64,000 bases of DNA, from positions 372,001-436,000 of the forward strand of contig NZ_JADFBY010000003.1 in assembly GCF_015223065.1 (NCBI RefSeq). Direction: 5' to 3'. Of the stretch, positions 27,655 through 34,967 are shown piece after piece (the first letter of the stretch is position 1; every line of letters begins with the position of its first letter). A program made the position numbers and the translations under genes. The notes beneath the pieces were generated by a model. It was not told where the DNA came from, did no database searches, and saw only the letters and a program-made list of their open reading frames with translations. The stretch comes from Mucilaginibacter sp. JRF (GTDB taxonomy: Bacteria; Bacteroidota; Bacteroidia; Sphingobacteriales; Sphingobacteriaceae).

Positions 27655-28017
27655 ATGTACGCACCCAACGATCCATATTACGCATTCTCGGGCATAAGCC
27701 CTGAAGAGGTTGTATTTTTACAACAGGCCACCGCCGAGCTTGACGAGCAGCAAAAAAACCGCTTTTTTGCCGTTTACTCAACCAAACGTAAAAATCCGCA
27801 GGATATATTATTAGTAAGCCTTTTAGGTTTTGTTGGCTTTGCGGGTATTCACCGCTTTATGCTGGGCCAAATAGGCATGGGGCTACTTTATTTCTTTACC
27901 GCAGGGTTGTGCTTTATAGGCACCATTGTTGACCTTGTTAATTATAAAAACCTCGCCAACGAGTACAATAAGCAAATGGCTTACGAGAGTTTCCATATTG
28001 CTAAAATGTACCAATAA
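27655..28017 (+). CDS. TM2 domain-containing membrane protein
   Basis: The 120-residue protein has a polar N-terminus (about 1-55) and then a TM2 domain. The first helix region is DILLVSLLGFVGFAGIHRFMLGQIGMGLLYF, with the GxxGxHRFxxGxxxxG pattern that defines the domain. The second helix is FTAGLCFIGTIVDLVNY. TM2 proteins are small inner-membrane proteins of uncertain function. A DUF2905 gene follows 15 bp later on the same strand. Confidence 0.88.
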   Translation: MYAPNDPYYAFSGISPEEVVFLQQATAELDEQQKNRFFAVYSTKRKNPQDILLVSLLGFVGFAGIHRFMLGQIGMGLLYFFTAGLCFIGTIVDLVNYKNLANEYNKQMAYESFHIAKMYQ

Positions 28018-28032
28018 ATATAAATTGCAGCC

Positions 28033-28263
28033 ATGCTGCTCAACAGCGATACTGGTAAATACCTAATATTAGCCGGCCTGCTTATTATGCTTGCCGGCTT
28101 TGCTGTTTATTTTTTTAACGGCAGGCTCAACTGGCTCGGTCGCCTGCCCGGCGATATCAGGGTAGAGCGCGAAAACTTCCGCTTTTATTTTCCGCTAACT
28201 ACGCTGGTTATCATTAACCTGCTGCTGTTTATTATTATGCGACTATGGCGCTGGCTTAGTTAA
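28033..28263 (+). CDS. DUF2905-type small membrane protein
   Basis: The 76-residue product has two membrane helices flanking the conserved loop WLGRLPGDIRVERENFRFYFPL, in which GRLPGDI and the FYFPL start of the second helix are the DUF2905 signature. The function is unknown. It probably shares a transcript with the TM2 gene. Its last 8 bp overlap the end of the convergent isochorismatase-type gene. Confidence 0.85.
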   Translation: MLLNSDTGKYLILAGLLIMLAGFAVYFFNGRLNWLGRLPGDIRVERENFRFYFPLTTLVIINLLLFIIMRLWRWLS

Positions 28264-28852
28264 GCGCGCCCGGTATTTTTTCTAATATTTCGGCCACTGT
28301 ACCCACCTCTCCAATACGCGGGAAAAGATATTTCAGGCTGCGCTCATGCGCTTCGAGCACCATATCCGTCATGGCATCGGCGGCAAAGGTTACGTTGTAG
28401 CCCAGTTCGGCAGCGGCACGGGCGGTACCCTCCACCCCTACACTGGTTGATATGCCGGCCAGCACAATATTGGTAATGCTGCGCTGTTGCAGGGCATGGT
28501 GCAAATTGGTATCAAAAAAAGCGTTCCAGGTATGTTTGGTGATGAATATATCATCGGCATGGGTACTCAGTTCAGGCGTTATGGCCAGTTGCTCAGCAGT
28601 AAAAGCTACGGGTGCCTGTTTAGCATCCTTACGGTTGGTTGTCCACTTGCCGGATGGGCTTACGTTAACAATAACCGCAGGCAGTGCCGCTTTATGAAAG
28701 GCATGCAGCAGGTTGGCGGCATTGGCTATCACCTCGTTAACCGGGTGCTGCAAGGGTAATTGCACAATGGCATTTTGCAGATCAATAAGTACAAGGGCTG
28801 TGTTTTTATCAATTTCGGTGATCATATATAGGTAGTATGTATTATCAGGCAT
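28256..28852 (-). CDS. Isochorismatase-superfamily hydrolase with Gly in place of the catalytic Cys
   Basis: The fold signature is clear: ALVLIDLQNAIVQLP (catalytic Asp), FITKHTWNAFFDTNL (catalytic Lys) and GISTSVGVEGTARAAAELGYNV. In cysteine hydrolases the last motif reads TxxCVxxTA; here the Cys position is Gly. True isochorismatases such as EntB and PhzD also carry Gly there, so activity on an enol-ether substrate is possible while amidase chemistry is unlikely. The gene overlaps the MFS gene stop by 8 bp (ATG at 28852; ATG at 28825 is an alternative). It is therefore translationally coupled in a MarR-controlled operon. Confidence 0.85.
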   Translation of the reverse strand: MPDNTYYLYMITEIDKNTALVLIDLQNAIVQLPLQHPVNEVIANAANLLHAFHKAALPAVIVNVSPSGKWTTNRKDAKQAPVAFTAEQLAITPELSTHADDIFITKHTWNAFFDTNLHHALQQRSITNIVLAGISTSVGVEGTARAAAELGYNVTFAADAMTDMVLEAHERSLKYLFPRIGEVGTVAEILEKIPGALN

Positions 28853-30110
28853 TAACGGCTTCCTGTAGTTTTACCGGAGGCGCTAACTGTTGTATATTAT
28901 TCTTTTGTTTTTCCTTACGTAAAAAGTACAGGTGCAGCCCACCGATCAGCAGGGCGGCAATACCCTCGGCCAGCAGTGTGTTTTGGGCGTTGATGTATTG
29001 CGATACCGTACCAATGAGCAGTCCGCCGATGGGTTGCAAACCAAACAGCACCATAGCATAAAAGCTGATTACCCGCCCCCGCATATCCGGACTAACGGTA
29101 GTTTGTATCACCGTATTACTAATAGTAACCTGCGACATCATACCGAAACCACTCACCATAGCGAATACCAGGGCAATAGGGTAAACTTCCTCATGCGAGA
29201 ACAGGGCCAGCCCCGCGCCCAATACTACGGTGTTAATAGCCAATATCAGCTTCAGGTTACTGTTCGGCTTAAGCGATGCCAGGAATATAGCCCCCGCAAA
29301 GGCACCCAGCCCGATAACGCTATCAATAACGCCAAAGGTTGAAGCCGTACCCTTAAAAATATCGCGGGCGTAAACCGGTATCAGCGTAGCAAAGGGCAGC
29401 ACCAGCACACTCATCAGGCAAAGCATCAGCAATATAAAACCGATGGATGGGGTGTTTTTGATGTAGGCGAAGCCCTCCTTTAAATCGGCCACTACATTTT
29501 TGGAGTGCGGTTTTTGTTCAAACTTAGGCAGGCGCATCATCAGCAGTGAACCTATCACCGCTATAAAACTTAAAGTATTTAGGCCGAAGCAAACATCATC
29601 GCCCAGCTTCTCTATCAGTAAACCGGCAATACCGGGGCCTATCAGCCTCGACAAGTTTACCATGGATGAATTGAGCGCGAGGGCATTGGGCAGGTGCTCC
29701 TTATCATCTATCATTTCATACACCAGCGATTGGCGGGCGGGTACATCAAAGGCATTGATAATACCAAGCACTACGCTCAGGGCAATAATTTGCCAAACCT
29801 CGTAATGCTTAAAGTAAACCAGCAGGGTAAGCAGCAGCGCCTGTATCATGGAGGCTATTTGGGTGATGAGCAGCAGCTTAAAGCGATCGTAACGATCGGC
29901 GGCAACGCCACCTAAAAACGAGAGGATGAATGAGGGGAACAGGCTGGCGAACATGGTTACCCCCAGCATAAATTCGGAGTGTGTTAAGGCGTATATTACC
30001 CAGCTTACCGCTGTTTTTTGCATCCATGTGCCTATCAGTGAAAATGATTGGCCGAAAAAGAAAAGCCTGTAATTGCGGCTTTTAAACGCGTTGAATGTAC
30101 TTATGTTCAT
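28845..30110 (-). CDS. MFS transporter, DHA3-like drug exporter type
   Basis: The 421-residue protein has about twelve membrane helices. It begins NYRLFFFGQSFSLIGTWMQKTAVSW, the standard start of the MFS_3/enterobactin-exporter-like group. FLGGVAADRYDRFKLLL is the MFS loop 2-3 motif. It lies between a MarR regulator 31 bp upstream and an isochorismatase-like hydrolase that overlaps its stop. Such a cluster usually handles export of a small aromatic or toxic compound, which fits the regulator family, but the substrate is not known. Confidence 0.88.
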   Translation of the reverse strand: MNISTFNAFKSRNYRLFFFGQSFSLIGTWMQKTAVSWVIYALTHSEFMLGVTMFASLFPSFILSFLGGVAADRYDRFKLLLITQIASMIQALLLTLLVYFKHYEVWQIIALSVVLGIINAFDVPARQSLVYEMIDDKEHLPNALALNSSMVNLSRLIGPGIAGLLIEKLGDDVCFGLNTLSFIAVIGSLLMMRLPKFEQKPHSKNVVADLKEGFAYIKNTPSIGFILLMLCLMSVLVLPFATLIPVYARDIFKGTASTFGVIDSVIGLGAFAGAIFLASLKPNSNLKLILAINTVVLGAGLALFSHEEVYPIALVFAMVSGFGMMSQVTISNTVIQTTVSPDMRGRVISFYAMVLFGLQPIGGLLIGTVSQYINAQNTLLAEGIAALLIGGLHLYFLRKEKQKNNIQQLAPPVKLQEAVNA

Positions 30111-30141
30111 CTATCTTCCTGTCCCTCCGTATTTAGTGTAT

Positions 30142-30576
30142 CTATTCGTGTTCAATAATTTTTTTGAGCGTGTTCAGGGCTTGGTTAAGCAACTCCTGTT
30201 CTTCGGGCGGGCAAAGGTCGCTTATGGCAATGTACAGCCATTCGTCGCGCTCATTGCGTACCCGGTAAAGTACTTCACGCCCAAGGTCAGACAGGGAGAT
30301 GATCACCTTCCTTTTATCCGTTTGCGATGGTTCGCGGTTAATGTACCCCAGCTCAAAAAGGTGGTTCAATATCTGCGACATGGATTGCGTGGTGATCTTT
30401 TCCATCGAAGCCAATTCGCTGGGCAGCAACTCGCCATGCTGATCGAGCAGGGCAATGGTTGAGCGCTCGGTAAGCGAAAGCTTATCACCAGTCGACGATT
30501 TTTTGCGGAGCTTTTTTATCAGCCTCGTAGTAGTTTCGCGCAGTTGCGATGCCAGTTGCCTTGTTTTACGATCCAT
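30142..30576 (-). CDS. MarR-family transcriptional regulator
   Basis: The 144-residue winged-helix protein has LSLTERSTIALLDQHGELLPSELASMEKITTQSMSQILNHL (helix-turn-helix), followed by the wing INREPSQTDKRKVIISLSDLGREVL with the conserved DxRxxxxxLTxxG-like pattern. Members are dimeric repressors released by small phenolic or toxic ligands. It heads the operon with the MFS exporter and the hydrolase. A perfect 7-bp-arm palindrome just upstream is the likely operator, implying autoregulation. Confidence 0.92.
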   Translation of the reverse strand: MDRKTRQLASQLRETTTRLIKKLRKKSSTGDKLSLTERSTIALLDQHGELLPSELASMEKITTQSMSQILNHLFELGYINREPSQTDKRKVIISLSDLGREVLYRVRNERDEWLYIAISDLCPPEEQELLNQALNTLKKIIEHE

Positions 30577-30593
30577 TTTATTGTCAGCTTAAC

Positions 30594-30612
30594 TTGTAAG
30601 TTTACCTTACAA
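30594..30612. promoter_or_regulatory. Likely MarR operator palindrome
   Basis: TTGTAAG-TTTAC-CTTACAA is a perfect inverted repeat with 7-bp arms and a 5-bp spacer, 18 bp before the MarR start codon and in the divergent gap to the NIF3 gene. Size and position fit a MarR dimer site. Binding is inferred. Confidence 0.65.
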
Positions 30613-30717
30613 AATTACAAACTTTATGAGGAGTGAATGTCATGCCCGCATCATAACCTCATCAAAAAATATTTTGCAGTTTATACCCGCAATACCTTTT
30701 AATAGTAATTTAGTTGG

Positions 30718-31815
30718 ATGAAATTAGCTGAACTCACCAACTACCTTGAAGGCCTTGCCCCCCTGGCCTACCAGGAAGATTATGACAACGCAGGCCTGAT
30801 TGTCGGCAGCCCGGATAAGGAAGTGAGCCAGGCCCTTATATCATTAGATTGTACTGAAGCTGTTGTTGATGAGGCTATCGCTACGGGTTGTCAGGTGATC
30901 ATATCGCACCACCCCATAGTTTTTAAAGGACTAAAAAAATTCAACGGCCGCACCTATGTGGAGCGCGTGGTTGAAAAGGCTATTAAGCACGATGTGGCCA
31001 TATACGCCATACATACCAATCTGGATAATATTACCGGTGGTGTTAACTCTAAAATATGCGAGATGCTGGGGTTAAAGAACACCCGCATCCTCGCCCCAAA
31101 AAACGGACTACTTAAAAAACTGGTTACCTACGCCCCCATCAACGATGCCGAAAGCGTAAAGAACGCCTTATTTGCAGCAGGCGCAGGCGATATTGGTAAT
31201 TACAGCGAGTGCAGCTTTGGCACCGAGGGTACCGGCACCTTTAAGGGTAATGATGATACCAACCCCTACGTTGGCGAACCGGGCAAACGGCATCACGAAC
31301 CTGAATTACGTATTGAAACCATTTACCCCGCCAACCTGGAAAGCAAGATATTGATGGCGCTGGTATTGGCGCATCCGTATGAGGAGGTGGCGTATGATCT
31401 GTATACACTCACCAATCAGCATACGCAAATTGGCTCGGGCATGATAGGCGAACTGGATGTAGCCGTAAGTGAAACCGACTTTTTGCGCTCACTAAAACAA
31501 AACATGCAAACCGGCGTAATTAAACATACCGAACTACGTGGCCGAAACGTTAAAAAGGTAGCGGTTTGCGGTGGTGCCGGAGGCTTTTTATTAAAGCAGG
31601 CCATAGCCGCCGGAGCCGATGTTTTTGTAACAGCTGATTATAAATACCATGAGTTTTTTGATGCCGATGGCAAAATAGTGATAGCGGATATCGGACATTT
31701 TGAAAGTGAGCAATTTACGCAGCAATTATTGTTTGAAATTATTCAGAAAAAATTCGCTACCTTTGCCGTCCGTTTAACAACGATAAATACGAACCCCGTC
31801 AAATATTTTATTTAA
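30718..31815 (+). CDS. NIF3/YbgI-like dinuclear metal protein
   Basis: The 365-residue protein has the family metal motifs: YDNAGLIVGS near the start, VIISHHPIVFKG (His pair), AIHTNLDN (His/Asp), and near the C-terminus GGAGGFLLKQAIAAGADVFVTADYKYHEF with DIGHFESEQ. An insertion of about 100 residues in the middle (PYEEVAYDLY region) is the extra domain typical of longer bacterial members. These proteins form hexameric toroids and have been linked to GTP cyclohydrolase I regulation and stress, but the role is unsettled. The stop overlaps the start of the next gene (TAATG). Confidence 0.9.
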   Translation: MKLAELTNYLEGLAPLAYQEDYDNAGLIVGSPDKEVSQALISLDCTEAVVDEAIATGCQVIISHHPIVFKGLKKFNGRTYVERVVEKAIKHDVAIYAIHTNLDNITGGVNSKICEMLGLKNTRILAPKNGLLKKLVTYAPINDAESVKNALFAAGAGDIGNYSECSFGTEGTGTFKGNDDTNPYVGEPGKRHHEPELRIETIYPANLESKILMALVLAHPYEEVAYDLYTLTNQHTQIGSGMIGELDVAVSETDFLRSLKQNMQTGVIKHTELRGRNVKKVAVCGGAGGFLLKQAIAAGADVFVTADYKYHEFFDADGKIVIADIGHFESEQFTQQLLFEIIQKKFATFAVRLTTINTNPVKYFI

Positions 31816-32558
31816 TGGAACAAACCGTTGAACAAAAGCTTAAAGCTTTATACGACCTTCAGACAGTACATACTAAGATTGATAGAATACGCCAGGTGCG
31901 TGGTGAACTGCCTGTAGAGGTGGCTGACCTTGAGGATGATGTTGCCGGCCTTGAAACCCGCATCCAAAAGCTTAAGTACGAGCTTGACGATATTGAGGAC
32001 GAGATCGTTAACCGCAAAAATCTGATCAAAGACGCACAAGCCAACATCAAAAAATACGAAGCGCAACTTAACGATGTTAAGAACAACCGTGAGTATGATG
32101 CTATCTCAAAAGAGGTAGAAATTCAAGGCCTTGACATACAGGTAAGCGAAAAGAAAATTCGTGAATTTGGTTTTGAAATAAGCAACAAAACCCAGGTTTA
32201 CGAAAAAGCTCAAGCCGACCTTGATGCACGCAAAGCCGACCTTGACGCTAAAAAATCAGAATTAGGCACCATTACCGCCGAAACTGAAAAAGAAGAGAAC
32301 GAACTGCTTGCCCAGGCTGAAAAAGCTACCGGTAACATTGAGGAGCGTTTACTTACCGCCTACACCCGTCTGCGTAAAAACGCTAAAAACGGTTTGGCAG
32401 TAGTAACCATTCAGCGCGATTCATGTTCAGGTTGCTTTAACCAGATCCCGCCTCAGCGCCAGTCTGATATCCGTCAGCGTAAAAAGATCATCGTTTGCGA
32501 GCACTGCGGCCGTATCCTGGTTGACGAGCAAATGGCTTTAGAAGCAGAAGAAGCATAA
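31815..32558 (+). CDS. Coiled-coil C4 zinc-ribbon protein (CT398/zf-RING_7-like)
   Basis: The 247-residue protein is a long coiled coil (about residues 1-185, rich in heptads such as LEDDVAGLETRIQKLKYEL). The C-terminal zinc ribbon has CSGC and CEHC motifs around PPQRQSDIRQRKKIIV. This is the bacterial family related to chlamydial CT398, which is often encoded with NIF3-like proteins, as here with a one-base overlap. Function is not settled. A strong terminator follows, so the two genes form a complete operon. Confidence 0.9.
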   Translation: MEQTVEQKLKALYDLQTVHTKIDRIRQVRGELPVEVADLEDDVAGLETRIQKLKYELDDIEDEIVNRKNLIKDAQANIKKYEAQLNDVKNNREYDAISKEVEIQGLDIQVSEKKIREFGFEISNKTQVYEKAQADLDARKADLDAKKSELGTITAETEKEENELLAQAEKATGNIEERLLTAYTRLRKNAKNGLAVVTIQRDSCSGCFNQIPPQRQSDIRQRKKIIVCEHCGRILVDEQMALEAEEA

Positions 32559-32580
32559 TTGCTGTTTAGATATTGCATTG

Positions 32581-32609
32581 AAAAGCGCCTCAGTTGAGGC
32601 GCTTTTTTT
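32581..32609 (+). terminator. Terminator of the NIF3/zinc-ribbon operon
   Basis: AAAAGCGCCTC pairs perfectly with GAGGCGCTTTT around a short loop and continues into seven T. It starts 22 bp after the stop codon. Confidence 0.95.
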
Positions 32610-32645
32610 GTTTTTGGGAGCAATTAATATGATACTTTATAATTT

Positions 32646-32723
32646 GTCATTCCGAACGAGGTACGAGGAGGAATCTGTCGCTTTGCTATGGAACGTGTAC
32701 AGATTTCTCCTACGCGAAATGAC
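32646..32723 (+). repeat. Interspersed palindromic element, copy 1
   Basis: A 78-bp unit starts GTCATTCCGAACGAGG and ends CGAAATGAC. Inner arms AGGAGGAATCTGT and ACAGATTTCTCC pair around a variable loop. The same unit recurs at 33094, 33227 (partial) and 56367 (inverted). Confidence 0.85.
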
Positions 32724-33093
32724 ATAATCGAAAATATACAAAAGCACAAGCCTTAAATAACCTATCCTTCCGGCATCAGAAATGCCCGGAGCAGCACAAG
32801 CCATGCCAAAGCACAAACTTTCACCGGGCAGGGCGTAGCCGGCAGTTTTTGCTTCTTTTGTCTGCACAAAAGAAGTTGAGAATAGGTAATGAAGCGATTT
32901 TAACATAGTGCTATAGTTATATAGTTGTGCTTTAACTATCGTCAGCCTGCTCTTGGGCGCAGAGCCCAGTTACTTTGTCTTAGACACAAAGTAACCAAAA
33001 GTCAAGGCAGAAAAAACCTTCCACCCACAAGGCCATACTCCCTGGCCCGGTTTTCTGCCAGGCCTACCCGCTTTTTCTTTATTATACTTTTTG

Positions 33094-33171
33094 TCATTTC
33101 GAACGAGGTACGAGGAGAAATCTGTCGCTTAGCAATTAACGCAGACAGATTTCTCCTTCGTCGAAATGACA
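33094..33171 (+). repeat. Interspersed palindromic element, copy 2
   Basis: This 78-bp copy has the same outer ends GTCATTTCGAA and TTCGTCGAAATGAC, and inner arms AGGAGAAATCTGT and ACAGATTTCTCCT. Only the loop (about 20 bp) differs clearly from copy 1. Confidence 0.85.
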
Positions 33172-33190
33172 AATTAATAAAGTTCAATTA

Positions 33191-33226
33191 AAGTCCTCCC
33201 CCTCGGGGAGGATTTAGGAGGGGTTG
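33191..33226 (+). repeat. GC-rich hairpin repeat (CCTCCCC...GGGGAGG)
   Basis: CTCCCC and GGGGAG form a tight hairpin followed by ATTTAGGAGGGG. A related unit lies at 54406-54433. It directly abuts the partial palindromic element at 33227. Confidence 0.6.
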
Positions 33227-33288
33227 TACGAGGAGGAATCTATCGCCTTGCCATTGAACGCGTGCATATTCTCCTTTGTCGAAATGAA
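33227..33288 (+). repeat. Interspersed palindromic element, truncated copy 3
   Basis: It keeps GTACGAGGAGGAATCT and TTGTCGAAATGA but lacks the outer left end, which is replaced by the GC-rich hairpin. It reads in frame with the downstream AlkD-like gene and creates a false N-terminal extension there. Confidence 0.75.
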
Positions 33289-33364
33289 AAATACTACTTT
33301 ATTTAAAATTGCTTTCTTCCAAAAATTCATTTCTTTTGCTTCTATTACTAACCTCTTAATATCC

Positions 33365-34030
33365 ATGATAGTCACCGAAATCCTCACAAAACTCGAATCA
33401 CTTGGTAACGAAAAGGTGCGGGCGCATAACGTGAAGTTTGGGGCTGGCGAAAATCAGTTTGGGGTTAAGATGGGCGATATACGTAATATGGCCAAGGCTA
33501 TCAAAACCAACCATAAACTGGCAATGGAGCTTTGGCAAACCGGCAATGTGGAGGCAAGGCTGCTGGCCATACTGATTATTGAACCCAAGCGCTTAACGCC
33601 TGATGAGCTGGATGCTATGGTGCGGTCTGAAAGCTTTTCGCAGGTTGCGGATTGGCTGAGCAATTATGTGATCAAGGAATATCCGGGCAAGGAGGACCTG
33701 CGCCTGCAATGGATGCAAATTACCGACCCAATGGCGGCACGTGCAGGCTGGAGCCTTACCGCAGGGCGGGTGGCACGCAACCCACAAGGATTGGATATTG
33801 AAGCCCTCCTTAAGCGTATTGAAGCCGAGATGCCCACCGCGCCACCCGAAACACAATGGACCATGAACAGCACGTTGGCTAACATCGGCATACACCATCC
33901 GGCCTATCGCGAGCGCGCCTTAGCTATTGGCGAGCGACTGGGCATATACCGTGATTATCCGGTATCAAAAGGCTGCACTTCGCCCTTTGCTCCAATCTGG
34001 ATCAATGAGATGGTGAAACGGCAAGGTTAA
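33365..34030 (+). CDS. DNA alkylation repair protein (AlkD-like)
   Basis: The ATG at 33365 gives 221 residues beginning MIVTEILTKLESLGNEKVRAHNVKFG, typical for the family. The same frame stays open upstream to 33224, but that part encodes a repeat element and was excluded. HEAT-like helical repeats carry the motif FGVKMGDIRNMAKAI at the start, then VADWLSNYVIKEYP and ARAGWSLTAGRVARNP. AlkD-type enzymes excise N3- and N7-alkylated bases without base flipping. It is a single gene followed by a terminator shared with the sigma factor gene. Confidence 0.88.
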   Translation: MIVTEILTKLESLGNEKVRAHNVKFGAGENQFGVKMGDIRNMAKAIKTNHKLAMELWQTGNVEARLLAILIIEPKRLTPDELDAMVRSESFSQVADWLSNYVIKEYPGKEDLRLQWMQITDPMAARAGWSLTAGRVARNPQGLDIEALLKRIEAEMPTAPPETQWTMNSTLANIGIHHPAYRERALAIGERLGIYRDYPVSKGCTSPFAPIWINEMVKRQG

Positions 34031-34094
34031 TGCTTTGCCGGGAAATGCCTATCTTTTCCTACAATAAACATTGCTCAATACAAAAACATAGGCA

Positions 34095-34128
34095 CAAAAA
34101 AACCCGCCATAAAGCGGGTTTCTTTCTT
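34095..34128. terminator. Bidirectional terminator between alkD-like gene and sigma factor
   Basis: AAACCCGC and GCGGGTTT form the stem, with an A run on the left and a T-rich run on the right. It serves both convergent transcripts. Confidence 0.85.
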
Positions 34129-34158
34129 ATATATATGTTGAGTTTAAAAATTCAGATA

Positions 34159-34698
34159 TTATTCTGCGTCGGCATAAACAGGTTTGGCAACACCATTGTC
34201 ATAAGCTTTAAGGTTTTTCTTTAACAGCTTACGGGCAACGTGTATGCGGGTTTTCACAGTACCGATCGGGATGTCCAGATGATCAGCGATCTCATGGTAT
34301 TTGTGGCCTTCAAAGTACATGGTGAAAGGCACGTAGTATTCTTCAGGTAATTTGCCAAGGGCGCGTTTAATATCGTCCATCACAAATTTTGATTCGCCAT
34401 CATTTTTAGTTGAGCTGAATACCAGATTTGGTGATGATATTTCATCGCTTTTGGTAACAAAGGTGCTCATCTTAACAAAACGACGGTAATTGTTGATGAA
34501 GGTATTTTTCATGATCGTGTATAACCATCCCTTTAAGTTGGTACCTTCTTTAAACTTATTGTAGTAAGTTATCGCTTTTAACATGGTGTCTTGCACCAGG
34601 TCGTTGGCATCATCAGCATCGTGCGTAAAATGTAAAGCGTATGAACGCAGTGAACTTGCTTGACGTAGTACCAGGGTGTTAAACTCAATCTTTGTCAT
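34159..34698 (-). CDS. ECF-type RNA polymerase sigma factor
   Basis: The 179-residue protein has region 2 (LHFTHDADDANDLVQDTMLKAITYYNKF and LKGWLYTIMKNTFINNYRR) and region 4 (LPEEYYVPFTMYFEGHKYHEIADHLDIPIGTVKTRIHVARKLL). It directs transcription of a stress or envelope regulon. No anti-sigma factor gene is adjacent, and both neighbours are unrelated housekeeping genes. It may be regulated transcriptionally or by an unlinked partner. The 269-bp upstream gap contains no gene. Confidence 0.93.
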   Translation of the reverse strand: MTKIEFNTLVLRQASSLRSYALHFTHDADDANDLVQDTMLKAITYYNKFKEGTNLKGWLYTIMKNTFINNYRRFVKMSTFVTKSDEISSPNLVFSSTKNDGESKFVMDDIKRALGKLPEEYYVPFTMYFEGHKYHEIADHLDIPIGTVKTRIHVARKLLKKNLKAYDNGVAKPVYADAE

Positions 34699-34967
34699 AA
34701 TAGTAGTTGTTTATGTGATTGAATAAAAACAATTATGATACCACTTTGCTAAACTTATAATAAAAGCCGCCTTTTAGCCGCCAAAGCGCAACTAAAACGT
34801 TTAAACACGCATAGCATTTTAATAAATTATTAACATTTGGAGGTTTTGAGTACAATTAACTGTACACATATAAGGAATTGAGTGTAGTTTATAGTAGAAT
34901 AAACCATACACAGCCGGGCATACAAATGCTTGAGTGCGCATCATTGCCTTAAAACTAAATGGAGTTT

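Larger units (their letters stand above)
32610..33364. other. Gene-free repeat-rich intergenic stretch (about 750 bp)
   Basis: No convincing gene is seen on either strand. The stretch holds two complete and one partial copy of a 78-bp palindromic repeat (listed separately), one GC-rich hairpin element, and two further perfect inverted repeats: CTTCTTTTGT/ACAAAAGAAG at 32852-32875 and TTACTTTGT/ACAAAGTAA at 32970-32994. The composition changes from block to block, which suggests several small repeats inserted side by side. Confidence 0.6.

Noticed and set aside
30673..30700. TTTG...TACCTTTT as a promoter of the NIF3 operon
   Set aside because: The spacing is 16 bp rather than about 19 and the -7 match is partial, so it was not listed as a feature.
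32646..33288. CRISPR array
   Set aside because: The repeats are palindromic, 78 bp long and irregularly spaced, and there are no spacers or cas genes.
34882..34911. Hairpin between murB and the sigma factor gene
   Set aside because: The stem is interrupted and no T run follows in either direction.
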